A stretch of DNA of 64,000 nucleotides from Cladosporium sp. IMV 00045 (GCA_001931905.2 MSJI02000838.1:6127-70126); one strand, 5' to 3'; positions 1 through 12,578 are shown, counted from the first letter of the stretch. A program made the numbers and translations. Notes: generated by a model from the sequence alone, not told the origin.

Positions 1-654
1 TCGCGCGCCGCCGCCCTCGTGCAGGCCTGGTACGGCGGCAACGAGACGGGCAACGCGATCGCGGACGTGGTCTTCGGCGACGTCAACCCGAGCGGCAAGC
101 TGCCCCTGTCCTTCCCCGAGCGCAACGAGCACAACCCGGCCTTCCTCAACTACGCCTCCGACGACAACCGCGTGCTGTACGGCGAGGACGTCTACGTCGG
201 CTACCGCTTCTACGAGAAAACCAAGCGCGCCCCCGCCTTCCCCTTCGGCCACGGCCTGAGCTACACGACCTTCGCCCTCTCCGAACTGCACATTTCCACC
301 CCTCCCACCGACTCCCCCGAGAGCGAAATCACCCTAACCCTCACCGTGACAAACACCGGCCGCGTCGCCGGCGCCGAAGTCATGCAAGCGTACATCTCCC
401 CGCGCACGCCGAGCCTTGCCCGCCCGGCGAAGGAACTCAAGGGTTTCACGAAAGTCTTCCTCGAAGCGGGCGAGAGCGCGAGCGCGGAAATCGTTCTGCC
501 CACCAAGTACGCCACGAGCTATTACCACGAGGGCCGCGACGCGTGGGCCAGCGAGGCGGGCGTGTACGACGTGCTGGTCGGCACGTCGAGTGTCGATTGC
601 CCGTTGAAGGGGGCGTTTGAGTTGGGGAGGACGACGTATTGGAAGGGTCTGTAA
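1..654 (+). CDS. GH3 beta-glucosidase, C-terminal part (5' end outside window)
   Basis: The frame is open from base 1 and ends at TAA 652-654, giving 217 residues of a longer protein. The start (SRAAALVQAWYGGNETGNA) followed by DVVFGDVNPSGKLPLSFP matches the end of the second GH3 catalytic domain. YRFYEKTKRAPAFPFGHGLSY is the conserved linker, and residues from about 95 to the end form the fibronectin type III-like domain typical of fungal beta-glucosidases. The family removes terminal beta-linked glucose from cellobiose and other glucosides, usually extracellularly or at the wall. The catalytic Asp and any signal peptide lie upstream of the window, so localisation and exact specificity cannot be judged. 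It converges with the importin gene on the opposite strand. Confidence 0.93.
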   Translation, partial: SRAAALVQAWYGGNETGNAIADVVFGDVNPSGKLPLSFPERNEHNPAFLNYASDDNRVLYGEDVYVGYRFYEKTKRAPAFPFGHGLSYTTFALSELHISTPPTDSPESEITLTLTVTNTGRVAGAEVMQAYISPRTPSLARPAKELKGFTKVFLEAGESASAEIVLPTKYATSYYHEGRDAWASEAGVYDVLVGTSSVDCPLKGAFELGRTTYWKGL

Positions 655-1528
655 GGAGGGGTGGAAGGGTTTGGGGTTGAGTGGGTGGGATTGGGGAGGG
701 TGGTGTAGTCTTGATTTTACTTTCGTTCCCTTTCGCTCAAACTCCTCTTCTTTCCCTTGTCGCCATTGCCACTTGCACGATTTCCTTTGATATACCAGAC
801 AGAGGCGCTCTCCATACGGCGCATGGGCGGCTGCTTGTTTTTGTTTTCCTCCCTCTTTCAAGATTACGATAACCCGAGCGAACATCGAAACTAGGGTGGC
901 ACGATTCTTCTTTTCCCCTTTCCTGACGAAGTTGCGACGGTTTCGCAATGTCCTTTAGGTATGGCTTTCGAGACAAATAGAATGCAATTTTCTTCTTGCC
1001 TTGTCTTGCCATCATTCCCATTCCCATATTGACCAGTTGAATTCGTTGTGGTGCGTTGCAATCTCAATTTTCAAAAAAGAAAAATCAAGAGTCCATGTAG
1101 GTAAAGAGAGAAAAAAAAAAGGAGAAACTTTATCATTTCAATCAATCAATGCTGTAACCCACCCATCCACCAATACGAACAATCCTCTCATCTGACCACT
1201 TTCTACCGCTAATTTGAGGTTTTTCCCGTTCCGGTCCCATTCGTCCCATTCATATGGATTTTTCTCTTTTCTTTTACTTGTCTTTCTTGCTTTATCCATA
1301 CCGAAAACCCGGCCACCCGTCACTGCGTGGTCTATCGACACTGCACTCCCACACATTACAAACCAGACAAGACAAGACAAAAACAGGCCTCACCATCAAG
1401 ACCGCCTCCTCAGACGCCACGGAGGTCTCGCATCCTCAAATAAACCCACTCCTCCTCAACACATCAAAGTACCTCTGCGGCAAGCCCGCCCCGCCCTCGC
1501 GCTTCGGCGGCTTCGTCGTCATCGGCTC
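655..1528. other. Convergent intergenic region
   Basis: This stretch separates the stop of the GH3 gene from the stop of the importin gene. It holds both 3' untranslated regions and is rich in T and pyrimidine tracts. I see no ORF with coding character and no RNA gene. Confidence 0.6.
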
Positions 1529-4500
1529 CTAACCGAAAAACGCGCGCACGGTCGATTGGGTTTCGGGCGAGAGGGAGGACAGCACCTCGTCGGCGTTGAG
1601 GCCCGTGTTCTGCACGAGCTTGCGCGCCGCCGCCACGATCCGCTGCGCCATGTTGCCTTGCAGCGTTTCGGCCTCGAGCGCCTGCGCGATGTACGTGAAG
1701 CACGCGGCCGCCTTGGCGTGGACTGCTGGGTTGGATCTGTGTGGTGTTTGTTAGTGGGATGTGAACATTTGGAGGGCGGTGAGAGAGGGAGAACGTACTG
1801 TTCGATCAGCTCGGCGAGGAAGGAGTAGGCGTAAGGCGCGGCTTCCTCGTCGTTGGTGACGGGCAGGGTGTCGATCCAGGCGTTGACGACTTCGGGCACG
1901 TTGGGGACCTTGCCGCTGTTGAAGTGCAGGATCTTGGCGATGCTGGCGCACGCGTTCTCGGTGGCGAAAGCGTCGTCGTCGCTGCGGGCGTTGGGGCGTT
2001 GCGTCACCTGGAAAAGGATGGGCAGGCTGCCGGCGGCGAATTCGGACCAGGCCTCGGCGCCCTTCTGAGCGGCGACGCCGGCACCGTAGCAGGCGGCTTG
2101 CCTGTTGGCGGGGGCGTCGTCGCGCATGCCGTCGATCAGAGGCTGGACGATGTGCGTGTGGTAATTCCAGGATGCGGGGCCGCAGAATTCGAGGACGTCG
2201 TCAAGGATGCACAGTGCCCACTGGCGCTGGGTGGGGTCGTTGGAGGTGACAAAGAGATCGTAGTAGTTCAGCAGACGCTCCCAGTGAGGGAGGAAAGACT
2301 GGCCTTGGTTCTTGAAAACGGTGTGGAAGGCCTTGTTCATGTCGGACAGGAGGGTCTGGTCATCCTCAATGGCGAACTGAAGTTCCTCGTCGAGCTCGTC
2401 ACCGTCCTCGCGGTCGGCAGCATCCTCGAGACGTTGCTTGACGCGTTCCTGGTAGTCCTTGAGCACGGTCTCAGCAGAGGCGATGAAGGTCTGCATGTGC
2501 TCGTTCGAGAGGGAGTCCTTGCCGGAAACCTCAACAGATTCGTAGAAGCATTGGTACATTTCCGCCAGAGTCTCGATCGCAGGCTCGGTCTCGAGGACCT
2601 CAAGAACCTTCTCCAGGGTCTTGCCCCACATAGCAACGTACTCGGGGGACGAGACACCGTGAGCAGCCTTGAACGAGTTGAGCAATTGAGGCACGGCCTT
2701 CGCGGAAGCGACACGAACGGGGTCGTGGAAGAAGAAGGCAAGACCGGGGAAGGCGACCTTCTCGAGAATTTCTGAGGAGAACCTGGCGAAACCAGCCTCG
2801 AGGTTCTGCGCGTAGATAGTGATGAGCTCAATAGCCATGAACTTGTCGTCGAGAGTGCTGGTCTTGATGCCAATGTACTTGCCCTTCAGCGGCACAAGCT
2901 CCCAACCCTCTTCTTGCTCGATTTGAGCAACGTTCTCCTCGTCATCAAGCAGCTGGATGTCTGCCTTAGCGGTGGCAAGTTTGGTGAGTGGCGGCATGAC
3001 GGCATCCAGGTAAGGGACGAAGTCTTGGCCGAGGACACGGCACATACGGCCCCAGCAGTGGAGGAGGTACTGCTCTTGAGGGTCGTCGTCGTCGATAAGG
3101 TTGGATTGCACATTGCCGAGGATCTGGACGAGCTGGACGGCGTCCTGGCCCATGCGCTCCTTGCCGACAGCGAGTGCGATGAGAGTCGCGCACTCCATGG
3201 CCTTTGCTCTCAGAAGTCTCAAGTCGCGCTCGTTGGGCTGTTGAAGGACGTTCAGAAGGAGGGGCATGAGACGGTCGTACCACTTGCCGAATGCGGATTC
3301 GGCAGAGTCCGCGACAGTAGCAATGGTGGAAAGAGCCTGCTCCTGCACGAAGCGCTTGGGGTTCTGCAAGAGGGCCATGAGGTGTTCCAGGAGGGTGTCG
3401 AGGTAAGGCTCGAGCACGTCCTTCTCGGCCTCCTCGCAGAAGTTGACGAGTGCCGCGGCGGCGTGGGACTGTACTCTCGGCTCGGGTGCTCCAAGGACGG
3501 GCATGAGTGCCTGGAGGACGACCTGGTGGTACTTGGTCTGCATGGTACCCTTGAAATCGGTGCTCATTTGACCAAGAGCGTTGCAGCCTGCCCAGCGCAC
3601 ACGGGGATGAGGGTCGTTGAGAGCGGGCACAACAAGCTCGAGCACCTTGTCAAGTTCACCCTCCATGAGCTCCTGGCAGCCCTCGGAAATGGCAGAAATG
3701 GCCATGAGGGCGGCGTGTCTGTCTCTCCAGTTGGTAGAAGTGATCATTCTCGGGAGCCAGGTGAAAGTGGGAGGGAGAACGACCTGGCCTCCAAGCTTGT
3801 TGGCCAGACGGTCCATGCACTGCTCGCCGGCAACATGGTTGGAGTCGCTCTCGTCGAGATCCAGATCCTCCTGTGCATTCCACTCCTCCGCCGTCTCGTC
3901 GTCCGCGCCAACATCCGTCATCAGAGACAGACACTGAGTAACCATGTTCTCAATGTAGGCAGGCTCCTTCCTGCACATGGTAGGGTTGCAGTCGGCGAAA
4001 GTAGCCATGAGCTCGAGCGCGTTTTGTCTCGTCTGGTCCTCCAGGTCCTTGTCGGAGATCATGCTGATGGCCAGGGAAACCAGCTGGGAGAAGACGCCCT
4101 TGAACATCTTGGAAGAGGCCTCGGCCAGATCGATGATAGTGACCAGAGCCTTGGTCAGCTGATCCGAGTCGTTGGCCTCCTTGAGCGGGACCAAAGTGTT
4201 CAAGATCTCCGGGATCAGAGCGTAGTACTTCTGTTGGCTCTTCTTGGTCAAGCTGACGAAGAAAGAGGAGAAAGCAGACATGGTCGCCAGCCGCACGTCG
4301 GCCTCAGGGTCCTTGATTCCGCGGTTGAAGACGTCCAGCACAGCATTCTCGTGCTGCTTCTCTATTATGCCAGGCGTGCTCTCGAAGATCTTGAACGCGC
4401 TCTCCCTCATGCCGGCCTCAGGCGAGTTGCTCGCCTGGAAAAGCGCGGCCAGCAGTTCAGGCCAGGTATCCCTCGATCCGTCCGGGCTCATGACCTCCTC

Positions 4501-4971
4501 GTCCGTGTACTGCCTCGCCAGCTCCGCCACAGCATCGCCAATCTTGTTCCTGACGTTTCCCTTTGTTTCTTGCGCGTGGGCTTGCAGCAGCTTCGAGCGA
4601 ATCTGGCCTCTGACGTCGTTGTTCAGGTGGAGGAAAATCTCCTTGGACTCGCCGGAGGAGGCTTCCTTGATCGTGCGCGCGGACATGCGTCTGAAGAGCA
4701 CGGCGGAGAAGGCCCTGGTCTGCACTTTGCTGTCAGCAATCCCGGCTCACTCACACATCTATTTAGCCCCGCGCGAAGAATGACTCACGCCGTCGTCTTG
4801 TGATCCTTGCATCTGCTCCGCCAGGCCCATGAGCAGCATGTCCGGCCGCTGGTTGATCCAGTCATCGTTCAGAGTCTTCTCGGCCTGGGAGCGGACGTTG
4901 TTGTCGGTGTTCTGGAGGGCCTGCAGCACCTGGTCGAGGGCGCTGTGCACCTCTGCCGGAAGGACGGACAT
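1529..4971 (-). CDS. PSE1: Importin beta-3 family karyopherin (Kap121/Pse1, IPO5-like)
   Basis: Three exons: 4971-4789, 4719-1799 and 1736-1529, with introns of 69 and 62 nt (GTGAGT..CAG and GTACGT..CAG). The spliced frame gives 1103 residues, close to the roughly 1090 of yeast Kap121/Pse1. The protein is a HEAT-repeat solenoid throughout. It begins MSVLPAEVHSALDQVLQALQ and carries an acidic loop near residues 325-350 (DDETAEEWNAQEDLDLDESD). Splicing the last intron restores a C-terminus ending TQSTVRAFFG in place of a low-complexity read-through. The family carries ribosomal proteins, histones and other cargoes into the nucleus with Ran-GTP. The ATG at 4971 gives the conserved N-terminus. 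Only one copy is present in this window. Confidence 0.95.
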
Positions 4972-5699
4972 GATCAGAGGGTGCTGGCGCCAAAAAAGGC
5001 GTGTCGAGGTATTAATTGTTCGGTGGTTGTTGTTGTGTTTGTGGGGAAGAAAGCGCCTTCAGCCCGTAACCATGCGCCAAAACAGACGGACTCGCTCCAG
5101 CAGCAGCAAATGAATTCCCCAAGCAGTGAAAGCGTAAAGGGAGAAATGTGAATTGTGTTGGCTCGTGGGTGGAGGGTTCGTGATATGCGTGGTGTGTGGT
5201 TAAGGATATGGGAGAGGGCGTAGCAAAAGGTGGGCTGGCATGCAGTTACGGATATTTGGGTCCCACCCTGACATTTTCAAGCAGCAAAGCCCTCTCGCGA
5301 CTTTTGTCTCCCAGACCCTCGAAAGAAGAGAAGGCACGCGAGGCACGGACCGTCCGCCTCTGCCTTGCAAGCAGTCGTTGTCTCATCATAACCCCCACCA
5401 TGAATGCAGTGAAGTCTTGTCGATCAAGGTAATAAGATACATAATAATGCACCAGGCAGTCAACGCTGAATTGAGGTGGCATTTTTCATTAATTATTTAC
5501 TTGATCAAATCGACAATAATAACTCTGGTATCCTACTGCTACACTCGCTCATACATACAATCGCTTTGGCAAGAGGGGAAAGTGTCGCTATACAGCGTTG
5601 CCAAAACAAAAGAGAGAAATCGAACACACGAAAAACAAGAAGTGAAGACCTCCCAGACAAAGAACGAGAAAACGAGACGAACCGTCGCAAGCGACATGT
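4972..5699. other. Intergenic region, importin promoter side
   Basis: This lies between the importin start (reading left) and the stop of the CBS/PB1 gene (also reading left), so it should hold the importin promoter and the CBS/PB1 3' UTR. I see no convincing ORF or RNA gene. Confidence 0.55.
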
Positions 5700-7829
5700 C
5701 TACCTGTTCGATGCACGGCCGACAGCGAACGTGACGAGGATCACACCGGCCAGGACAGCGATCGCACCAGGCAGCAGAAGCTCATTCGGCACACCCTGGA
5801 TGACCTGCGGCTGCTCCTGGTTCTGAGCCTTCGAAGCGTTGGCTTTGCGGCTCCTGGAGCCACGCACGCTGGGTGATTCCTCCTCGTCTTCTTCCTCCTC
5901 GAACTTTCTGCGCCTAATGTGGCTTTCTGAGGGAGTAGCCGGTGGGCCACCCAAGGGTTGCGGTTCGGTGGTGGGAGGGATGGCGGGCTTCTCGGGGTCG
6001 TGGACGAAGAGATCGACCTTGTCCTTACGAGCTTGACGGGCAATGGTGATGGCTTCGAGGAGGTCGCCGTCGGTGGTGATGCTCACGATGTCACCTTCGT
6101 TATCCATATAGGCCATCGCGAAGCCAGCGTGGCTGAGCTTTCCGTCCTCGAAAGTCGGCACGCCACCGAGACCCTCGGCCTCGCTGCCAAGCTTCTCGGC
6201 AACCACGGACAGGAGCTCAGCCACTCCGGCAGATGCGACGATTTGCAGTCTGTGCACACGTCCACCAGGGGCCTTGAACTTGAAGGTGAAAGGAGAATCT
6301 TCCGAAGCGCCTGCGAGCTGGGAGTGCTCGGGAGATTCGGGGACACCAGCATGGGATGCCGAGTCGGTGGGCAGGACACTATCCAGACGATCCATCAGGC
6401 CAGGTCGAGTCTCACTTGGAGACATCATGGATCGTTGCTCGGGTGTGTAAGGGTGGTGGCTGCTTCCTTCGCCTGACACCATGGATCCCTCGTCGTCGCC
6501 CATCGACATCCAGAACTTGTTCCAAGCAGGGCCTTCGCCGTCGCCAGTTGACATGCTGTTGATCTGTGCGTCGTTAGCAATTGTAGATAGTGCCGCCATC
6601 TATTGGGCTCAAGACTTACCTGGTCAAGCGTGGCGTAGGTCAATTTCAGAACATCGACCATGCCGACGATCTCATCGCTCTCCTTGTTCATAACCGGAAG
6701 GTTAAGGTAGTGGCCATCGTGCATCTTCCTGAGGGCCTGCTGAATGCTCATATCTGCCGGGGCAAAATCGGGGTGAGGGGTCATCACACGGATGACACTG
6801 CAGTTGGCTGGGTCAAGACCAGCAGCAATGACACGGAGAACGACATCCTTGGATGTGAAGATACCGGTGATCTGGCCGTTGTCCTGGACGAGGACGGCAG
6901 TGGTGTGGTTCTCCTTCATCGCCTGAGCCGCGTCCTTCACGCTCGTCCGGACCGAGACAGTAGTAGGGGGCAAGCCGTTCAAGACAGACTCAAGAGTAGG
7001 TCCAGACATTCTCGACCTGACAGCCTCCACGTATTGAATAACCTGCTGCGGTTGACTTGAGCCAAGCTCTGCCTGCACACCCTCCAGCGCATCATACAAC
7101 TTCTTGGACGATGCATAAGCGCGCTCAAGCTTCTCCATCGCATCGTAGAAACATTTGGTGATGTCCAGAATACCGGAAATATCGTGGTTCTCGTCCATGA
7201 CCGGCAGATGTCTGAAGCCCTTGCGGACCATCAAGTCGAGAGCGTCCGTGGCGCTGGTGTCTGTCTTTGCGCATAGAGGGTTCTTGGTCATGATCTCTGC
7301 GATAGTGACATTGTTCGCCTTGAGTCCAGCACCAACGACTCTAAAAGCCAAATCCTTTGCCGTGAAGATACCGGCGATTCTGTCGTCGTCATCGGTCACC
7401 AAGACGCAGTCCTCGCGCTTTGCGGCCATCAACTGACTGGCTTCGGTGACGGTCATGTTGGGTTTGATCTGAAGAGCCTGGTTCGGGCGGAGAGCAAGGA
7501 CAGTGCCGGGAGGGATCTTGCGACTTTGGCGAGAGCGGTTGCCGCCAGCACGCTTCTTGCTGAGATCTTTTTCGAGCTTGGTTCGGAGAGCCTACAAAAG
7601 CTCTGTCAACTACGGTGTCCGCAGGTATGATGTTTCCATGCTCAACTGCAGTCCTTACCTCATCTCTTTTCGATTGCTTTGCCCTGATAGCACTCTGGCT
7701 GGTGCTTGCCTCACTTTGCTGTGATTCGAGCTTCGGCCTGGGGATGTTGGATGCCGACGAAGGGGCCTCGGAGAAGACGCTTTGAGGGCGGCCCTTGGGG
7801 GTGCCTCTGAAGGTGCCGGTGGACGACAT
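5700..7829 (-). CDS. CBS and PB1 domain membrane-anchored protein (Mug70-like)
   Basis: Exons 7829-7659, 7591-6620 and 6563-5700, with introns of 67 and 56 nt, both in phase 0. The product is 668 residues. A disordered Ser-rich N-terminus (MSSTGTFRGTPKGRPQSVF) precedes four CBS motifs at about 95-150, 155-205, 265-310 and 325-375 (for example GIFTAKDLAFRV and GIFTSKDVVLRV). A PB1 domain follows at about 480-570, starting FTFKFKAPGGRVHRL and containing YMDNEGDIVSITTDGDL. A hydrophobic tail anchor close to the C-terminus (LLLPGAIAVLAGVILVTFA) ends in a short basic stretch. CBS pairs usually bind adenine nucleotides and PB1 mediates dimerisation. The architecture matches S. pombe Mug70, whose molecular role is poorly defined. 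The start is at the ATG giving the conserved N-terminus; an upstream in-frame extension lacks conserved character. Confidence 0.92.
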
Positions 7830-8281
7830 GGTTGATTTGGATTGGAAGAGCTGATTTGGTGCTGCTAGGAGGGGAATGAGTCGCAGGGAACAGCAGTCCA
7901 AGATGCGGGATGGACCAGCAGATCTGAAGGCGAGACAACAGTAGTCTACCTGCAACCAAGCTCTGAAACCAGGGAGACAGAACACAAGACAGACTCGCGA
8001 AGTAAACATGGGGTTGATGCCTGACCTTTCAGGCCCTGGAGACCCGCCCGGAGAACGGCCATTCCCGCAACTCTGTCTTAATGCCTCAGGCTCTCAATAT
8101 CTTGCCTCTCGCTGATTCTTGGCAAGCACGCTCGAAATTCTATGCCGCACAGCTGGAGGCACTATCGCGCTAGCAGACCATCCACACCACCACCACCGCC
8201 GACAATACTAACCACACAGCATTCGAGCAGCTTCAGCAGGTAGAACATACCCGCTGATCCCACTCGTCGCAAGTCGCAAAG
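7830..8281. promoter_or_regulatory. Divergent promoter region, CBS/PB1 gene and RPS26
   Basis: These 452 bp separate two genes read away from each other, so both promoters must lie here. No specific factor site was recognised with confidence. CA- and CCACC-rich pyrimidine sequence immediately precedes the RPS26 start codon. Confidence 0.55.
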
Positions 8282-8966
8282 ATGGTCAAGAAGCGCGCGT
8301 CCAAGTACGACACCCCCCGCCGCCGCGAAAGCGCAATCGTTCATGCAAAAACACCCACCCGATGGATGATCTCCGTGAAGCGACAAACAAAAAGGAAAAA
8401 GGGCACTTGGCTAACATCTGCTCTGCAGCGGCCGCAACAAGAACGGCAGAGGCCACGTCAAGCCTGTCCGTTGCTCCAACTGCTCGAGATGCACCCCCAA
8501 GGACAAGGCCATCAAGAGATTCACCATCCGCAACATGGTTGAGTCCGCCGCCATCCGTACGTCGATCCGATGAACCGCCCTCACCCACGATTGGAAACAA
8601 ATTAGGAGGAGGAAGAGGGAATTGCCAAGCCAGGAATGAGAAGAACCTTGGACTGACGGTAGACACGCACAGGTGACATCTCTGACGCCTCCGTCTTCGC
8701 CGAGTACTCGGTCCCCAAGATGTACCTCAAGCTGCAGTACTGCGTCTCCTGCGCTATCCACGGCAAGATCGTCCGGTACGTCCATGATCAACATCCCCCC
8801 CTTTCTGCGACAGCCTCTCGCCAGGCCAAGTCACTAACACCTCCACCAAAGTGTCCGTTCCCGCGAGGGCCGCCGTAACCGCGCTCCCCCTCCCCGCGTG
8901 CGCTTCAACAAGGACGGCAAGAAGATCAACCCCCTCCAGACTGGCAAGACCGCTGGTGGCAACTAA
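8282..8966 (+). CDS. RPS26: 40S ribosomal protein S26 (eS26)
   Basis: Four exons: 8282-8304, 8429-8556, 8673-8775 and 8852-8966, with introns of 124, 116 and 76 nt. The first exon is only 23 nt and ends within the Asn codon. The 122-residue product begins [20 protein letters not shown] and has the eS26 zinc-finger region [19 protein letters not shown] followed by [12 protein letters not shown], giving the four-cysteine site. It ends with a basic tail containing APPPRVRF. It is a small-subunit component near the mRNA exit channel. The last 69 nt of the coding sequence recur exactly at 11623, right after an N gap. Confidence 0.96.
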
Positions 8967-9823
8967 GCCCGTCGCATGACTGGAAAGAAGAAGTTCAATT
9001 TTTTCATGCATCACGGCGATTAGGGGAAATCATTGGGGCGTCTGTCTCTCGATTGAGAAGAGGGTACGGGGAAATCATGTTTGCAGCCCGGTGGAAATAC
9101 CCCGTGCCGGCCATCTGAAGCGCTCGGTATAGCTGCAGATAGCTCAGAATCCAGAACACCTTGAAAGTCGAATTGACGACGTCACACGAACAAGCAAAAG
9201 ACGAGATGAACAATTCACTAACCCCTCTGTCGCCTGGTTTTCAACCGCATCACCCGATCGATCCCTGTCTGAAACCTCACCACCGAAAGTCCAGTGAGCC
9301 ACGACCACCGCCTATCCACAGCCCACCGCGCGCAACCGCTCGCTCCCTAGCACTCATGTCAAATTGCAACTACTGCCACAATCCATTCCAATGGCTTCTT
9401 GTTGTGCCGAAGATGTGCTTATATCCACCTTGCCTCTCGTGTGTAGATGACAACATCTCACTTCCTCTCTCGCCTCTGCTTTTGCTGTGCAGAAGGCGGA
9501 TTGGGCGGGAGGCTGACATACATGTATTTGTCGCCTTACCTATATCGATAACTTTACATTGGTTTGAATGCAAAATTGATTGCATTACACTCTTGTTATC
9601 AGTGCGACGTTTCGATTTCGTTGTGGGTTTCGGCTTGATGTGCTTGTGAGTGTTCTATGTCTATGTTTACTAGTAATATAAGTTATTATACATACTCAAC
9701 AGTTGTGGAATTCCTCATCCACTGCTCTAGCCTCTCAAAATTACAATTCACGATCGTAAAATATCCGTACAAATCTCACCCTGGCTCAAGCTACCAACTC
9801 GCAACATGAGAGACCACCAACGT
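8967..9823. other. Convergent intergenic region (copy A)
   Basis: This lies between the RPS26 stop and the stop of the mtTFB-like gene. It is clearly homologous to 11692-12578, with small indels and substitutions that become more frequent toward the middle. No coding or RNA gene was recognised. The two long frames here contain many differences between copies and look non-coding. Confidence 0.6.
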
Positions 9824-11571
9824 CTACTCACCACCACCACGCACCTCATCGTCCTCATCCCCTTCATCCGGCACACCGCCCTTCTCGCTCGCTCCGCTCG
9901 CCAGCGCCAACTCGCCCCTACTCGGCTTAAACGGCCAGTCAAGAAAAGCCAGAACCAACTGCTGTATCATTTCCTGCGACAGATTCCGCACCATGAGCTT
10001 GTTCGGATCCATCCTACCGCCCTTCCTGGCGTCCGTGACCGCCGGCGCCAGCGGGATCAGGTCCTGCGCCGCGTTGGGCGCCACCCGCTCCAGCGCCGAC
10101 GGCACGCTGTGCGCTGCCATGCTGAACATGTGCCGCAGAAGGTCCTGGCAGGCGCGCGCGCCGTCGACGCGCGATGCGATTCCGGGGGCGGACAGGTCGT
10201 GCTCGTGCGGGACCACGTCCAGCAGCGTGAGGCCGTGGTGTGGCCAGAATTCGTGGATGTGCGCTTGCAGCGGTTCGTAGGCGCGACGGTCGCGCTGCAT
10301 CATTGGCGGCGTCGCTTCGACGGAGATGATGTCGTCCAGCATGTGGCTGATGCGGTTCTGCGAGAAGGCGCCGCAGAGCTCTTGCATGGCGTCCGCGATG
10401 TCTTCATTCAGCTTCATCACCTTTTCGCGGCAGGCGGAGAGCCCTGTGGCTTCCGGCGATTGCTCCGCCACCGCGGCGTAGTTGGCCTCGACGTTCACCA
10501 GGCGCGCGTCCATGTCCAGGATCAGCATCATGCGCGTGCGCACCTCGAGGCTGCAGTGCAGTTGCCACGTGCCCGAGCGGCTCATGAGGCCCTGGTAGGC
10601 CTGCTCGTAGCGCATGTTGTCCCGGATGATCTTGTCCAGTGCTTCCGCATTGTGGTCCTCGGCCATGCCCTTGCCCCTTCTCAGTTTTGGTAGCACCTTT
10701 CGCAAGTGTTGAGCATGATTCCGCAGTTCCGTGATGGCTTTCTCGACGTCTCCAACCGTCTTGCAGGTTATCTTGAGGATACTGTTGTGGACGTGAGGAT
10801 CCTCATCGCCCTTCACCGACGGAGTCTCCAAGGGTTGCTCGCGGCCGGGGGGCACCTTGTGGCCTCGCTCGGCCATTTCGCGCTTCACGCGATTTTGGAT
10901 GAACGTGTTCATCTCTGGCGCACGCGCGGATTCCGACTTGTGAGCCATTGGTGTCGTTTCCACACGTTTGACACCCGCCACTTCTGTCACCTTCGCTCCC
11001 AATGATAGTGCGGCGTCGAAGGACTTCCTCCCTCGAATGGTGTTTGGCAAGGCGGTCGACTTGAGTTCCTCGGGAGCCCACCAAAGCATGCGCACCAGGC
11101 CGCTTCGCTGGAAAATTTCGTTGGTCATCGCAGCGTATGTCATGTGCTGCAGGATGAGTGGTGCTGGGTCAGCATAATTGGCCACGTGAGTGATTTTATA
11201 TCTTCTCCACAGGTTGCCTATCAAGAGTGTGTCCGTGTCGATTTTGCGCAGTTTCGGGTCGTGTCTGTCCAGAGCGGGTCGGTTGCCGACTAGTTCTGGA
11301 TCGTCAAGGGCCTTTCGGTAGTTGTTCCAATATTCCCGTGCGTGAGCACCAGTGAGCTGTGTATGCCTATACGTGGAGCCCGGCTTGTCCAGAAGAGGCT
11401 TGATGAATGGGTCGTAATATCGCATTTCCGGCTCCATGAGCAGGTGGCGTTTTGGCTTGAGGTAATCGTGCAGCTTCGATGACCACAGACACGCACCGGG
11501 ATGCACATCGATGAGGAGACTACATCCTTTGTACGGCTCCAGACTAGGAGCCAGGTATTCGATCAAGTCAT
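9824..11571 (-). CDS. Mitochondrial transcription factor B-like methyltransferase-fold protein, copy A (exon 2 only on this contig)
   Basis: This is the large second exon (1748 nt) of a two-exon gene. Its first exon is not on this contig but is present at 23368-23158, beyond two gaps. Exon 2 begins at the acceptor at 11572 and encodes DDLIEYLAPSLEPYKGC then LLIDVHPGACLWSSKLHDYL, a Rossmann-like SAM-binding motif. HLLMEPEMRYYDPFIKPLLD resembles the next conserved acidic position. This layout fits the rRNA dimethylase/mtTFB (Mtf1) family, which supports mitochondrial transcription initiation. The family assignment rests on motif resemblance. Joined to the exon at 23158-23368 the product would be 652 residues, exactly as in copy B. 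Confidence 0.72.
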
Positions 11572-11602
11572 CTGCACGCAGATCAGTATCCGTGAGCAGT
11601 AC

Positions 11603-11622
11603 NNNNNNNNNNNNNNNNNNNN
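11603..11622. other. Assembly gap (20 N)
   Basis: The left edge is the last base of a 227-bp block that is identical at 14131-14357 and 22907-23133. The right edge is the first base of a block identical to 8898-9033. The gap therefore marks a join between contigs and not a measured distance. Confidence 0.95.
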
Positions 11623-11691
11623 GTGCGCTTCAACAAGGACGGCAAGAAGATCAACCCCCTCCAGACTGGCAAGACCGCTGGTGGCAACTAA
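11623..11691 (+). CDS. RPS26: RPS26 C-terminal fragment, copy B (cut by gap)
   Basis: These 69 nt encode the last 22 residues of eS26 ([20 protein letters not shown] and the final residues) and the TAA. The DNA is identical to the end of the complete gene at 8282-8966, and identity runs on about 65 bp into the 3' UTR before the first difference. The rest of the gene is missing because the contig begins here. I read it as the second genomic copy of RPS26, truncated by assembly and not by biology. Confidence 0.85.
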   Translation: MRFNKDGKKINPLQTGKTAGGN

Positions 11692-12578
11692 GCCCGTCGC
11701 ATGACTGGAAAGAAGAAGTTCAATTTTTTCATGCATCACGGCGATTAGGGGAAATCATGGGGCGTCTGTCTCGATTGAGAAGAGGGTACGGGGAAATCAT
11801 GTTTGCAGCCCGGTGGAAATACCCCGTGCCGGCCATCTGAAGCGCTCGGTATAGCTGCAGATAGCTCAGAATCCAGAACACCTTGAAAGTCGAATTGACG
11901 ACGTCACACGAACAACCAAAAGACCAGATGAAGAGTTCACTAACCCCTCCGTCGCCTGGTTTTCAACCGCATCACCCAATCGACCCCTGTCTGAAACCTC
12001 ACCACGAAATCTTCCAACGAGCCACCACCACCGCCTTTCCACAGCCCACCGCGCGCAACCGCTCGCTCCCTAGCACTCATGTCAAATTGCAACTACTGCC
12101 AAAATCCATTCTAATGGCTTCTTGTTGTGCCGAAGATGTGCTTATATCCAACTTGCCTCTCGTGTGTAGATGACAACATCTTACTTCCTCTCTCGCCTCT
12201 GCTTTCTTTTGCTGTGCAGAAGGCGGATTGGGCGGGAGGCTGACATACCTTTCTTGCGATATGTACATGTATTTCATGATTCTTGATTACGTTGCTATAT
12301 AAACGCACCAGTTTGAATGGAAAGAATGATTTCGTACTCACTACTATCAGTACAGGCTTTCCTTTACTCTCTCTATTTCTATTTGAGCTTCACGTGCTTT
12401 GAGTGGCCCATATTTATTGTATGTTTATTACTAGTATACAGATTCCCAGTTCGTAAGGTTCTCCAGGCAATTTCTCCTCTAGGTTCCTAAGAATACAATT
12501 GACAGTAGTCGTAGAATATCCGTATAAATCTCACCCTTGCTCGACCCGCCCACCCACTCGTTCAAGGGCCACCAACGT
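11692..12578. other. Convergent intergenic region (copy B)
   Basis: Homologous counterpart of 8967-9823. The first few hundred bases match closely. From about 12250 the two copies differ strongly, including an inserted stretch around 12250-12330. No gene was recognised. Confidence 0.6.

Noticed and set aside
2914..4803. Long plus-strand ORF (629 residues) opposite the importin gene
   Set aside because: It is the antisense shadow of the GC-rich importin coding sequence and shows no domain character.
9161..9649. Plus-strand ORF after RPS26
   Set aside because: The homologous interval 11883-12360 does not keep the frame, and the sequence lacks coding bias.
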